From an uncultured Acholeplasmataceae bacterium (GTDB taxonomy: Bacteria; Bacillota_I; Bacilli_A; Acholeplasmatales; Acholeplasmataceae), in NCBI GenBank assembly GCA_946577115.1, contig CAMOAP010000058.1:1-8479 (forward strand): 8,479 bases of DNA, given 5' to 3'. Shown here in pieces: positions 1-8,321 of this stretch. Both the position numbers and the translations under genes were made by a program. The notes under the pieces are model-generated. The model was not told the DNA's origin. It saw only the letters and a program-made list of their open reading frames with translations, and searched no databases. Within the stretch, counting starts at the first letter, position 1, and every line of letters begins with the position of its first letter.

Positions 1-1350
<1,350 letters not shown>

Positions 1351-1413
1351 ATCCCCATTAACCGCAAAACAAAAGTGATTTAATAATACAAAAAAAATAA
1401 CATTATTATTGAC

Positions 1414-1437
1414 AAGACCATCGTTTAAGATGGTCTT
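1414..1437 (+). terminator. Hairpin between eno and gpmI, possible weak terminator
   Basis: AAGACCATC (1414-1422) and GATGGTCTT (1429-1437) form a perfect 9-bp stem with a 6-base loop, with four G-C pairs in an otherwise A/T-rich gap. The T tract after it is short (four T including the last stem bases, then G), so termination of eno may be incomplete and transcription could continue into gpmI. It ends only 7 bases before the gpmI Shine-Dalgarno sequence, so it might instead act as a leader or RNA-processing element. That second reading is inference. Confidence 0.55.
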
Positions 1438-1444
1438 TTGATGT

Positions 1445-1449
1445 AAGGA
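1445..1449 (+). promoter_or_regulatory. Ribosome binding site of gpmI
   Basis: AAGGA lies 9 bases before the ATG at 1459 and supports that start. The bases between it and the ATG include GGGG (1453-1456), which is complementary to bases just after the eno stop codon. Confidence 0.7.
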
Positions 1450-1458
1450 ATTGGGGAT

Positions 1459-2997
1459 ATGACTAAAAAATTTGTAGGATTAATTATTTTAGATGGCTTA
1501 GGCTTAACGAACCAAAAAGAAAATAACGCTTTTCATTTGGCAAAAACTCCCTATCTAGATTATCTTTTAAAAAACTTTCCTAATACAATTCTTAAAGCCT
1601 CAGGTGAAGAAGTGGGTCTTCCTTGTGGTCAAATGGGAAATAGTGAAGTAGGACACCTTAATTTAGGAGCAGGAAGAGTTGTTTATCAATCACTTACTCA
1701 AATTAATAAAGCTATTCGTGATAAATCTTTTTTTACTAACAAACAATTTCTCCAAGCTATAGAACATGTTAAAAAAAATAACAGTAAAATGCATCTTTTA
1801 GGGCTTATCTCTGATGGAGGAATTCATTCTCATTTAGATCATTTTAAAGCTTTATTTAATTTATTAAAAGACAACAACTTAGTAAACAACACCTTTTTAC
1901 ATGCTTTTACTGATGGAAGAGATACAAGTCCTCATTCGGGTATTAATTACATTAAAAACCTTCTGGATTACGGTTTTAATATTGCTTCTGTTGCTGGTAG
2001 ATATTATGCTCTTGACCGCGATAATAATTGGGACCGTATAAATTTAGTCTATAATATGCTGACATCCAAACAAGCCCCTGTTATTACATTGCCATTAGAA
2101 AACACTATGCAAAATTTTTATAATAAAGGCATTACAGATGAATTTATCACTCCTTTCATTATCGATCCAAATGGTTTAATTGATGATAATGATGCAGTTA
2201 TTTTTGTTAATTTTCGTCCTGACCGCGCTATTCGTCTTGCAACTGCTCTATCTAATCCTTGTGCCACTAATGCTTTTTGTTCTGAGGGCAAAACCAATTT
2301 TTGCGGTAATAAATTAGTGAATAATCTTTTTTTAGTAACAATGACTCAATACAGCTATCAAGTTCGGAGTGTAGTTGCTTTTGAAAAAATAACTTTAAAA
2401 AATATTTATGGTGAAGTAATTGCTAATTTAGGAATGCACCAACTAAGAATTGCAGAAACTGAGAAATATCCTCATGTAACTTTTTTCTTTGATGGCGGCA
2501 AGGAATTGAAATTAAAAAATGCAGATAGAATCTTAATTCCTTCTCCCAAAGTAAAAACTTATGATCTTAAACCCGAAATGAGTGCTTTAGAAATTACCAA
2601 CGCTGCTAAAACTGCTATTTTATCTGGTAAATACGATACTTTAATTCTTAATTTTGCAAATCCTGATATGGTAGGACATACTGGTTTTTTAGATGCTACC
2701 ATTAAAGCGGTTCAAACAGTAGACAGTTGTCTTAAAGAAGTTTTAGACGCTATTTTTGTAGTTAAAGGTAAAGCCTGCATTGTATCAGATCATGGCAATG
2801 CTGAACAAATGACAGATAAACAAGGGAATCCATACACAGCTCATACTACTAATTTAGTTCCTTTCATCGTTACAGATAAAAATGTTGTCTTAAAACCGGG
2901 GTCTTTATGTGATGTTGCGCCAACAATGCTAGATTTATTAGAAATTCAAAAACCTCAAGAAATGACAGGGAATAGTTTAATTAAAAAACTAGTTTAA
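1459..2997 (+). CDS. gpmI: 2,3-bisphosphoglycerate-independent phosphoglycerate mutase
   Basis: This cytosolic Mn2+-dependent enzyme of the alkaline phosphatase superfamily interconverts 3- and 2-phosphoglycerate, the step before enolase. At 512 residues it is full length for the family. Its active-site residues fall at nearly the same numbers as in the well-studied Geobacillus enzyme: Asp12 in ILDGLG, the phosphoserine Ser62 in GNSEVGHLNLGAGR (60-73), His123 in DGGIHSH, Arg154-Asp155 in TDGRDT, Arg181 and Arg187, NFRPDR (251-256), Lys336 in AETEKYPH, Asp403 and His407 in NPDMVGHTG, Asp444-His445 in SDHGNAEQM, and His462. The order phosphatase half, inserted transferase domain (about 75-310), phosphatase half is intact. 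The start is fixed by AAGGA 9 bases upstream. It lies between eno and the organic-acid transporter, and its product is the substrate of Eno. It may be known as pgm in some phytoplasma annotations. Confidence 0.98.
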   Translation: MTKKFVGLIILDGLGLTNQKENNAFHLAKTPYLDYLLKNFPNTILKASGEEVGLPCGQMGNSEVGHLNLGAGRVVYQSLTQINKAIRDKSFFTNKQFLQAIEHVKKNNSKMHLLGLISDGGIHSHLDHFKALFNLLKDNNLVNNTFLHAFTDGRDTSPHSGINYIKNLLDYGFNIASVAGRYYALDRDNNWDRINLVYNMLTSKQAPVITLPLENTMQNFYNKGITDEFITPFIIDPNGLIDDNDAVIFVNFRPDRAIRLATALSNPCATNAFCSEGKTNFCGNKLVNNLFLVTMTQYSYQVRSVVAFEKITLKNIYGEVIANLGMHQLRIAETEKYPHVTFFFDGGKELKLKNADRILIPSPKVKTYDLKPEMSALEITNAAKTAILSGKYDTLILNFANPDMVGHTGFLDATIKAVQTVDSCLKEVLDAIFVVKGKACIVSDHGNAEQMTDKQGNPYTAHTTNLVPFIVTDKNVVLKPGSLCDVAPTMLDLLEIQKPQEMTGNSLIKKLV

Positions 2998-3014
2998 TCT
3001 TTAACTTGATTATT

Positions 3015-3034
3015 TAAGTAATTTTGATTACTTA
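3015..3034 (+). terminator. A/T-rich hairpin after gpmI, possible weak terminator
   Basis: TAAGTAAT (3015-3022) and ATTACTTA (3027-3034) form a perfect 8-bp stem with a 4-base loop, beginning 17 bases after the gpmI stop codon, with only TTT following. It has a single G-C pair and a short T run, so it would be a weak terminator at best. Its position just after a stop codon is the main support. Confidence 0.35.
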
Positions 3035-3159
3035 TTTAGCTAATAATTTTGAAAATAAAAAAATCACAAAAAATAATTTATCCATTATTTATAACATTAT
3101 TATTTATATTACATCATATTTATGAATTTATTAGTTATTTTATTTTTTTGTGTAGAATC

Positions 3160-3163
3160 GGAG
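3160..3163 (+). promoter_or_regulatory. Ribosome binding site of the 2HCT transporter
   Basis: GGAG lies 9 bases before the ATG at 3173 in a region otherwise almost without G. It is a shorter match than those of eno and pyk. It overlaps the end of a 14-codon open frame (3122-3166) that is probably fortuitous. Confidence 0.65.
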
Positions 3164-3172
3164 TAATTTATA

Positions 3173-4540
3173 ATGAAAAAAGATAAACAAATAAAGATTT
3201 TTGGGTTTCACCCTTTAATGTTTCTTTTTTTTGTAGTTGTTTATGCTTTGCATCTTTTTGCAGTTAAAGAATGGGGAATAACAAAATTATATCACCCTCT
3301 TTTAACTCCTTTATTTATTATTTTTGTCTTAGGATATGGTCTTAACTTTATTGGTGGTAGTGTTCCTTATTTAAATAAAATAGGATTAGGATTTTTGCTT
3401 TGTATTTTTGTTCCTTCTTATTTAGTTTATAGAGGATGGATACCGAAAGATTTAGCAGATAATTGTAATGACAATTTTTTCAGTACCAAAACACCAAATA
3501 ATCATTTAGGATCTGATTTTGCTAACTTTTTTATAACTTGTGTTATTGCTGGAAGTATTTTAAGTGTAGATAGAAATTTATTAAAAAGATCACTTTCTAA
3601 ATTTCTTCCTTTAACATTAATCGTGTGTTTAGTAGCTATTTTCAGTGTTGGTGTTGTGGGGTATTTATTTAATTATCAAAAACCAGAAGGATTTAGCACT
3701 CAAGGTTCCTTTTTAGACTCTATTTTTTATGTAGCTGTTCCATTAACAAATGGAGGAACCAATTTAGGTATTAATGGTTTTGCAAATGGTATTTATAAAG
3801 AAGCTTTTCCTCAATTAGATCAAAAAACTATTAGAACAGCAATTATAGTGCCTTTAATTATGGCTAGATGTTTAAGCATTTTATTTGCTGGCTTAATGTA
3901 TGTTATTTTGGATCAAACTAAATTTAGTGGTAAGGGAAAATTAGAATATAAAAATAATAAACTTAAACCGAAACAAACAGATGAAAAAACTCCTTTAGAA
4001 TATAAAAATATCGGCATGGGTTTAACAATGATTTTTGTATTATTTAGTTTAAGTGGTCTTTTAAATAAATTATTATGGGGTTATTTAGAACCATTAGTTT
4101 ATTTTATTCTTTTCTTAATTTTGATTAGAATTTTTAATCTATTATCAAAAGAAAATCAAAGTCATATTGCTCAAGCAGGACAAGTAATATCTAAAAATTT
4201 TACTACTCCTATTTTAGCAGGTTTGGGAATGACAGTTAAATGGCAACAATTAATGGGAGGCATAAAACAACTACCTATTTTAACTATGGTATTAACTGCT
4301 TTATTGGTAGTTGTTTTAGCATCTTTTATTCTTGCTAAAACTTTTGGTTTTTACCCTTTTGAAACATCTCTTACAGCGGGTTTAGGTGCTTTAAGTGTAG
4401 GAGGAACTGGACATTTAGGAATAATGTCAATAAGTAAAAGAGACAATTTATTACCTTTCATTATGATTGCTACTAGAATTATTGGACCTATTATCTATAC
4501 TTTGGCTTATTTTTTATTTAAATTTTTTTATATGTCATAA
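3173..4540 (+). CDS. citS: 2-hydroxycarboxylate transporter family symporter (malate/citrate type)
   Basis: This is an integral membrane secondary transporter of the 2HCT family (CitS, MleP, CimH), which takes up malate or citrate with Na+ or H+. The 455 residues match the family. It has about eleven hydrophobic segments in two halves (roughly 13-30, 42-62, 66-87, 115-133, 144-166, then 221-245, 281-300, 303-322, 340-352, 367-389, 424-448) joined by a polar loop rich in Lys (246-278). Two glycine-rich re-entrant loops characteristic of the family are present, NGGTNLGINGF (193-203) and SVGGTGHLGIMS (408-419). After the second comes KRDNLLPFIMIATRI, with Arg423 and Arg435 in the region where CitS binds substrate carboxylates. 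The exact substrate cannot be read from sequence; malate is most likely in a phytoplasma, which is thought to use malate through malic enzyme. The symbol follows the CitS homologue; mleP is equally defensible. The gene lies between gpmI and pyk, which fits a link to pyruvate supply. Confidence 0.88.
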   Translation: MKKDKQIKIFGFHPLMFLFFVVVYALHLFAVKEWGITKLYHPLLTPLFIIFVLGYGLNFIGGSVPYLNKIGLGFLLCIFVPSYLVYRGWIPKDLADNCNDNFFSTKTPNNHLGSDFANFFITCVIAGSILSVDRNLLKRSLSKFLPLTLIVCLVAIFSVGVVGYLFNYQKPEGFSTQGSFLDSIFYVAVPLTNGGTNLGINGFANGIYKEAFPQLDQKTIRTAIIVPLIMARCLSILFAGLMYVILDQTKFSGKGKLEYKNNKLKPKQTDEKTPLEYKNIGMGLTMIFVLFSLSGLLNKLLWGYLEPLVYFILFLILIRIFNLLSKENQSHIAQAGQVISKNFTTPILAGLGMTVKWQQLMGGIKQLPILTMVLTALLVVVLASFILAKTFGFYPFETSLTAGLGALSVGGTGHLGIMSISKRDNLLPFIMIATRIIGPIIYTLAYFLFKFFYMS

Positions 4541-4591
4541 TGTTGTAATTTAACTAATTTCGACAATTATTTTTATATTTTAAAAAACCAA

Positions 4592-4597
4592 AAAGGA
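4592..4597 (+). promoter_or_regulatory. Ribosome binding site of pyk
   Basis: AAAGGA lies 11 bases before the ATG at 4609. The spacing is slightly long but acceptable. The 68-base gap from the transporter stop shows no convincing promoter or terminator, so cotranscription with the transporter is plausible. Confidence 0.7.
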
Positions 4598-4608
4598 TGT
4601 AGTTATTT

Positions 4609-5961
4609 ATGAACAAAACTAAAATAATTTGTACCTTAGGACCTGCTTCTTATGATAAAGACATTTTAAAAGCTTTAATTCAAGCAGGTTTGAATGTAGC
4701 AAGATTTAATTTTTCTCACGCTCAATACGAACAAACTAAACTTTTAATGAAAACCATTAAAACTATTAGCGATAAATTAGACAAACATACAGGAATTATG
4801 TTAGATACTAGAGGACCTGAAATTAGAACTCACAAATTTGATGGTGTAGTAACAATTCAAAAAGATTCTGAAGTAAGAATATCTATGACAGAAGTTTTAG
4901 GCAATTCTAAACTTTTTTCAGTTAGTTATAATAATTTATACAATGAATTAAAAGTTGGTGATATGGTGAATATTGATGATGGATACTTAACTTTGGAAGT
5001 TGTAGGTAAAGACGAAGTCAAACAAGAATTAGTTACTAAAGCTAAAAATACTCACTCAATCAAATCTCGTAGAGGTGTAAATGTTCCTAAAGTGAATTTA
5101 GAAATGGACTTTATTTCTCCTCAAGATTATCAAGATATTGTTTTTGCTGCTCAACAAGATTTTGATTATATTGCTGCTTCATTTGTTAGAAAAGCTCAAG
5201 ATGTCAAAGATATAAGAAAAATTTTACAAGAACAAGGAAATTCCAACATCCAAATTATTTCTAAAATAGAAAATCAAGAAGGTGTTGATAATTTAGAAGA
5301 AATAATTCAAGAATCAGACGGCATTATGGTTGCAAGAGGTGATTTAGGAATAGAAGTTGATGGTGAATTAGTACCAATTTACCAAACACGTATGATTACT
5401 AAATGTTTAGAATACGGCAAACCAGTTGTAGTAGCTACTCAAATGTTAGAATCTATGCAAAGAAATCCACGCCCAACCAAAGCTGAAACTTCTGATGTTT
5501 TTAATGCAGTTAAAGAAGGCACAACCTTTACTATGTTATCGGGCGAAAGTGCTTCAGGTGAATATCCTGTAGAATCTGTAACTTATATGAAAAAAATTAA
5601 CTATCAAGCTGAAAAAGTAGTTGATTATCAAGCCTTATCACAAGTATATCAACCCAAAAACTACAAAGAAAATCTTTTATTAAGCGCTGTTGAATTGTCT
5701 TTACGCACTGATGTTAAAGTAATTATTGTCTATGGTTTAGAAGATGCTTATAATGTTTCTAAATTTCATCCATCCGTTCCTGTTTTGGCTTTAGTTAAAA
5801 CTGAACAAGAAGCTCGTCGTTTAGTACTAAATTTTGCGGTTTGTTCTTTTGTTTCTGAAACTAAATTACAAACTAAATTGGAAGAACTTTCCCAAAAGCA
5901 AAGTAGTAATTGTCTTGTTGTTAAAGATGGAATGCTTTATTTTAAAGGAACGCAAAATTAA
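4609..5961 (+). CDS. pyk: Pyruvate kinase
   Basis: Pyruvate kinase transfers phosphate from phosphoenolpyruvate to ADP, giving pyruvate and ATP, the last glycolytic step and a main ATP source in an organism with little respiration. The barrel shows TKIICTLGPAS (4-14), ARFNFSH with Arg32, Asn34 and Ser36, LDTRGPEIRT (65-74), the B-domain segment NIDDGYLTL (121-129), the active-site signature IISKIEN with Lys219 and Glu221, ARGDLGIEV with Asp245, ATQMLESM with Thr277, and PTKAETSDVFNAV (289-301). At 450 residues it is a little shorter than E. coli PykF and lacks the extra C-terminal PEP-utiliser-like domain of Bacillus-type enzymes. The C domain (about 345-450) is weakly conserved and the usual effector-binding loop before SKFHP (384-388) reads YGLEDAYNV, so classical fructose-1,6-bisphosphate activation is doubtful (inference). 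The gene ends the metabolic block, before a strong bidirectional terminator. Confidence 0.97.
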   Translation: MNKTKIICTLGPASYDKDILKALIQAGLNVARFNFSHAQYEQTKLLMKTIKTISDKLDKHTGIMLDTRGPEIRTHKFDGVVTIQKDSEVRISMTEVLGNSKLFSVSYNNLYNELKVGDMVNIDDGYLTLEVVGKDEVKQELVTKAKNTHSIKSRRGVNVPKVNLEMDFISPQDYQDIVFAAQQDFDYIAASFVRKAQDVKDIRKILQEQGNSNIQIISKIENQEGVDNLEEIIQESDGIMVARGDLGIEVDGELVPIYQTRMITKCLEYGKPVVVATQMLESMQRNPRPTKAETSDVFNAVKEGTTFTMLSGESASGEYPVESVTYMKKINYQAEKVVDYQALSQVYQPKNYKENLLLSAVELSLRTDVKVIIVYGLEDAYNVSKFHPSVPVLALVKTEQEARRLVLNFAVCSFVSETKLQTKLEELSQKQSSNCLVVKDGMLYFKGTQN

Positions 5962-6028
5962 AAAACCAAATAAATAAAAAAACATTCAAATTATAATTTA
6001 GGTAGTTATCACATTATATTTTATATTA

Positions 6029-6068
6029 AAAAAAACAGTAGATTGAATTTAAAATCTACTGTTTTTTT
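6029..6068. terminator. Strong bidirectional terminator between convergent genes
   Basis: The arms 6029-6044 and 6053-6068 are perfectly complementary over 16 bases around an 8-base loop (6045-6052). The G/C-containing core is CAGTAGATT paired with AATCTACTG, and each arm ends in at least seven A or T. Read on the plus strand it ends the pyk transcript with a run of T; read on the minus strand it ends the 6056-7150 transcript equally well. The stop codon and last two sense codons of that minus-strand gene lie inside the right arm, so the gene and its terminator overlap. Confidence 0.88.
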
Positions 6069-7150
6069 GAAATTTTGTAATAAAGTGTTTTTGATGTCCC
6101 TGTGTGTTTAGAATATACATTAATTTTTCTAAGACTTTTGATATGAGTATTTGACAATAAACCTTCTATTTTGTAATTATAAAAAGGAAATTTTAACTCT
6201 AAATCTAGTCCATCAAGTGAATAAGGTACTTCAATTCGATATTTAACAGGAAAAATAGCAATAATTTCTTTAGTGTTAATATTTTTTAAAGCAATGTGTT
6301 GGACATCCAAATACGAAGGCCCACCTAAAAAAGAGCCTTTTTCATAAATAAGGTCAGTACAAAAGTTGTTTTGAATAAAGTTTTTGTCATTAAAAGGGGT
6401 TTCATCTTGCCAAAGAATATACATATTTTGAGCACCATTACCTAAAGTTTTTAATGCCTCCAAAGAATAACAATTATTAGCCTTATCTCTTGTGCCTCCA
6501 TCAAAATAAACTAATAAAAGGTTTTGGGGTGGTGGTTCTTTGATACGAGAATCAAAAAAAACTGTGGATTGGATAATTTGAGAATTATACAAGCCATAAG
6601 AAAAGTTAATTTGATAATTTTGATTAGAAAAGTTTTTTCGTAACCATTCTAACGCTATATCTTTATCGCTTGTTTTTCCTAAATATACATTATAAATGTT
6701 CATTCCTTGGATTTGAGATTCTAATTGAGGTTTAATTTGATCATTAAATTGTTCATCTAGTTCCTTGGTTTTGTATTTTTCATTTTCCAACATTAAGATT
6801 TGTTTTTTTAAATCGATAATTTTTTGGTCTTGAGGTGATTCTTTTATTTCTTCAATTTCTTTTATTTGTGGATACAATGTTTTTGGGTCTTTTTGATTGG
6901 GATTATCTAAATTATCTTCTTTGACTTCTGGAACTTGTTCTTCGATTTTTTCATTTTTGTTTTTTGGTAAATCTTGTAAATCATTATAATTAAAATTTTT
7001 AGATAATAAAGAAGTATTTTGATTAGAATTTTGTGAATCTTCTAAAGCAAAAAAGTTATTTTTCCATCCCAACCAACCAAACATTATTAAAAGCATAGAA
7101 AAGATTATTATTACAATAATTATGTTTTTTTTAAAAGATGGTATTTTCAC
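6056..7150 (-). CDS. Membrane-anchored protein of unknown function
   Basis: I do not recognise a family. The 364 residues begin with a short basic stretch and one strong hydrophobic helix (about 10-28), with no lipobox and no clear cleavage site, so it is probably an N-terminal anchor with the rest outside the cell (inference). A linker rich in Asn, Glu, Asp, Lys and Pro follows (36-105), then a likely coiled coil (about 106-147, with ILMLENEKYKTKELDEQF), then a mixed domain (150-364) that looks folded. Features there include PPPQNLLLVYFDGGT (206-220), Cys227 and Cys264, and FLGGPSYLDV (274-283). The start is GTG: an in-frame TAA directly precedes it, GGA lies about 11 bases upstream, and the next Met (19) would cut the membrane helix. 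The gene runs towards pyk, and a hairpin separates it from the gene upstream of it, so it is probably transcribed alone. Surface or envelope protein is the broadest call I would defend. Confidence 0.85.
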   Translation of the reverse strand: MKIPSFKKNIIIVIIIFSMLLIMFGWLGWKNNFFALEDSQNSNQNTSLLSKNFNYNDLQDLPKNKNEKIEEQVPEVKEDNLDNPNQKDPKTLYPQIKEIEEIKESPQDQKIIDLKKQILMLENEKYKTKELDEQFNDQIKPQLESQIQGMNIYNVYLGKTSDKDIALEWLRKNFSNQNYQINFSYGLYNSQIIQSTVFFDSRIKEPPPQNLLLVYFDGGTRDKANNCYSLEALKTLGNGAQNMYILWQDETPFNDKNFIQNNFCTDLIYEKGSFLGGPSYLDVQHIALKNINTKEIIAIFPVKYRIEVPYSLDGLDLELKFPFYNYKIEGLLSNTHIKSLRKINVYSKHTGTSKTLYYKISKKQ

Positions 7151-7181
7151 TTATCTTTTTTTCCAACATTTCTATTTTTTT

Positions 7182-7193
7182 TATAAATTTATA
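7182..7193. repeat. Perfect 12-base A/T palindrome
   Basis: TATAAATTTATA is a perfect palindrome 32 bases upstream of the GTG start of the minus-strand gene ending at 7150. It includes -10-like hexamers on both strands and could be part of that gene's promoter or an operator. Composition alone makes such palindromes fairly likely here, so support is weak. Confidence 0.3.
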
Positions 7194-7203
7194 AATATAA
7201 AAT

Positions 7204-7227
7204 AAAAAAGAGGCTATAAACCTCTTT
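7204..7227 (-). terminator. Terminator of the minus-strand surface-protein gene
   Basis: AAAGAGG (7207-7213) and CCTCTTT (7221-7227) form a perfect 7-bp stem with a 7-base loop. Read on the minus strand it follows the stop codon at 7246 by about 18 bases and ends in a run of six T (7209 down to 7204). This is a classical intrinsic terminator shape, and it separates the two minus-strand genes into distinct transcripts. Confidence 0.75.
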
Positions 7228-7245
7228 GATATTTTTTAATTATGA

Positions 7246-8256
7246 TTAAATATTTCTTTTTTTAAAAATAACAAAAAGGAAACTTAAAAAAATGATGGAA
7301 ATGAATATAATGCAAGAAATAACAATATAAAATCCATAATTTATATTTTCGTTATTATCTGTTTGTTCGCTTGTTATTTTAGGAGATAATATTGTTTGTG
7401 AGTTGTTTTGCAACTCTTCTTTATTTGATATAGAATTTGTGAATGTTTCATCAGATAAAGTAATATCTTCTGTTAATAAAAGTGTTACTGCTTCGTGCAC
7501 TTTTTGCATAACTAATTCTTTGGTTGCAACTGGGTTTCCTATTTCTTCTGCAATTACACTTTCAATTGTTTCATCTAATTGACTTTGTGTTATGGATGAT
7601 TCAGATGGAATATTATATTTTTTTTTAATTTCTTCAATTAACTCTTCTTTATTGATTTTTTTAATTTTATAAGTTAATTTGGCTTTTCCTTTATATTTAG
7701 GAGAGTTATCCAATGCTTCAATGGTTATAGAACCTTTTGAGCGATCTTTTTTAGGAAAATTAATATCTTCTTTTGTAATTATTAAACCATTATTTTGATC
7801 TTTGATGGCATTTAATAAATCCTCATTAGAAATTAATGACTCACTGTGAATTTTACTTAATTCTACTTCACCTAAAGCTTTATTTTGAATTAAATCATGT
7901 AGGTCTTCTTTGACATTAAAAATAAATTCTGTTTGGCCTTTAATTTTTTTAGAATTTTCTTTTGCTTTGACAGTTGCTTTGTTAGCGGTTATCGTAACAA
8001 CTTCTAAATCTTCTCCAATAGAAATACCGTTAATACTTTTGTAATTTTTTAAAATTTTTTCAATTATTTTTCTTTCATTTGGTATATTTTCAAAAGATCC
8101 TATATTTTTGTCAATAGTTGTGATATCTATTGGTTCTGAATTGGCTTTTAAAGTGCAATTAAAACTTATTATAAATGAGATCAAAATTAATAATGCACTT
8201 AAATAATAAATAAACCCTTTTTTTAAACAAGGTTGTTGTTGGTAAATATTTTTCAA
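7246..8256 (-). CDS. Putative surface protein with signal/anchor, duplicated ectodomain and C-terminal anchor
   Basis: I cannot name the gene. The 336 residues have a basic N-terminus, a hydrophobic stretch (about 15-33) ending SFNCTLKANS, and a second strong membrane helix (about 308-330) followed by KKRNI. The topology is that expected of a Sec-exported protein held by a C-terminal anchor, like phytoplasma antigenic membrane proteins; the likeness is architectural only. Cleavage after LKA (36-38) is plausible; Cys34 has a poor lipobox. The ectodomain carries two diverged copies of one unit: a helix, a loop and a beta segment with TVKAKENSKKIKGQTEF (95-111) matching TIEALDNSPKYKGKAKL (178-194). 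This helix-plus-K(x)KG hairpin pattern recalls spiralin-like Mollicutes lipoproteins. A helical region rich in Glu follows (203-265), then a polar Ser/Asn stalk (266-307). There is no ATG near the 5' end: TTG at 8256 is the simplest start, while in-frame ATC or ATT (8262, 8268) follow the upstream TAG at 8280-8278. Confidence 0.85.
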   Translation of the reverse strand: MKNIYQQQPCLKKGFIYYLSALLILISFIISFNCTLKANSEPIDITTIDKNIGSFENIPNERKIIEKILKNYKSINGISIGEDLEVVTITANKATVKAKENSKKIKGQTEFIFNVKEDLHDLIQNKALGEVELSKIHSESLISNEDLLNAIKDQNNGLIITKEDINFPKKDRSKGSITIEALDNSPKYKGKAKLTYKIKKINKEELIEEIKKKYNIPSESSITQSQLDETIESVIAEEIGNPVATKELVMQKVHEAVTLLLTEDITLSDETFTNSISNKEELQNNSQTILSPKITSEQTDNNENINYGFYIVISCIIFISIIFLSFLFVIFKKRNI

Positions 8257-8282
8257 TGTGATTTTAATTTTTTCTTTCTAAT

Positions 8283-8311
8283 ATCTTAATCTTTGCAAAA
8301 AAGTTTAAGAT
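8283..8311 (-). repeat. Hairpin in the leader of the surface-protein gene
   Basis: ATCTTAA (8283-8289) pairs with TTAAGAT (8305-8311); after one T-T mismatch, CTTT (8291-8294) pairs with AAAG (8300-8303), leaving a 5-base loop. The stem has 11 pairs in all. It lies 26 bases upstream of the proposed TTG start and has no T run on either side, so it does not look like a terminator. A role in translation or RNA stability is possible but only inferred. Confidence 0.45.
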
Positions 8312-8321
8312 GGAATAAAGA

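Noticed and set aside
1409..1414. Perfect TTGACA, a possible -35 box for gpmI
   Set aside because: No -10-like hexamer lies 16-18 bases downstream (the region is GGTCTT), and the hexamer runs into the 1414-1437 hairpin. A separate gpmI promoter is not supported.
3049..3079. TTGAAA followed by TAATTT as a promoter for the transporter
   Set aside because: The spacing is 19 bases and the second hexamer is a poor match; similar pairs occur throughout this A/T-rich gap.
3084..3108. Direct repeat ATTATTTATA at 3084-3093 and 3099-3108
   Set aside because: Ten bases of pure A/T repeated once in a low-complexity spacer is expected by chance and has no further copies in phase.
4541..4608. Promoter between the transporter and pyk
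   Set aside because: TCGACA at 4560 and TATATT at 4574 are only 8 bases apart, and TTGTAA at 4543 is 25 bases from TATATT. Neither spacing is usable.
8154..8156. Lipoprotein cysteine (Cys34) in the 336-residue protein
   Set aside because: The preceding residues ISFN do not match a lipobox, which normally needs a small residue at -1; ordinary signal cleavage or an uncleaved anchor fits better.
8143..8256. Signal peptide of the phytoplasma SVM (effector) type
   Set aside because: The N-terminus does not resemble the conserved SVM signal sequence, and the protein has a C-terminal membrane anchor, so it is not a small secreted effector of that kind.
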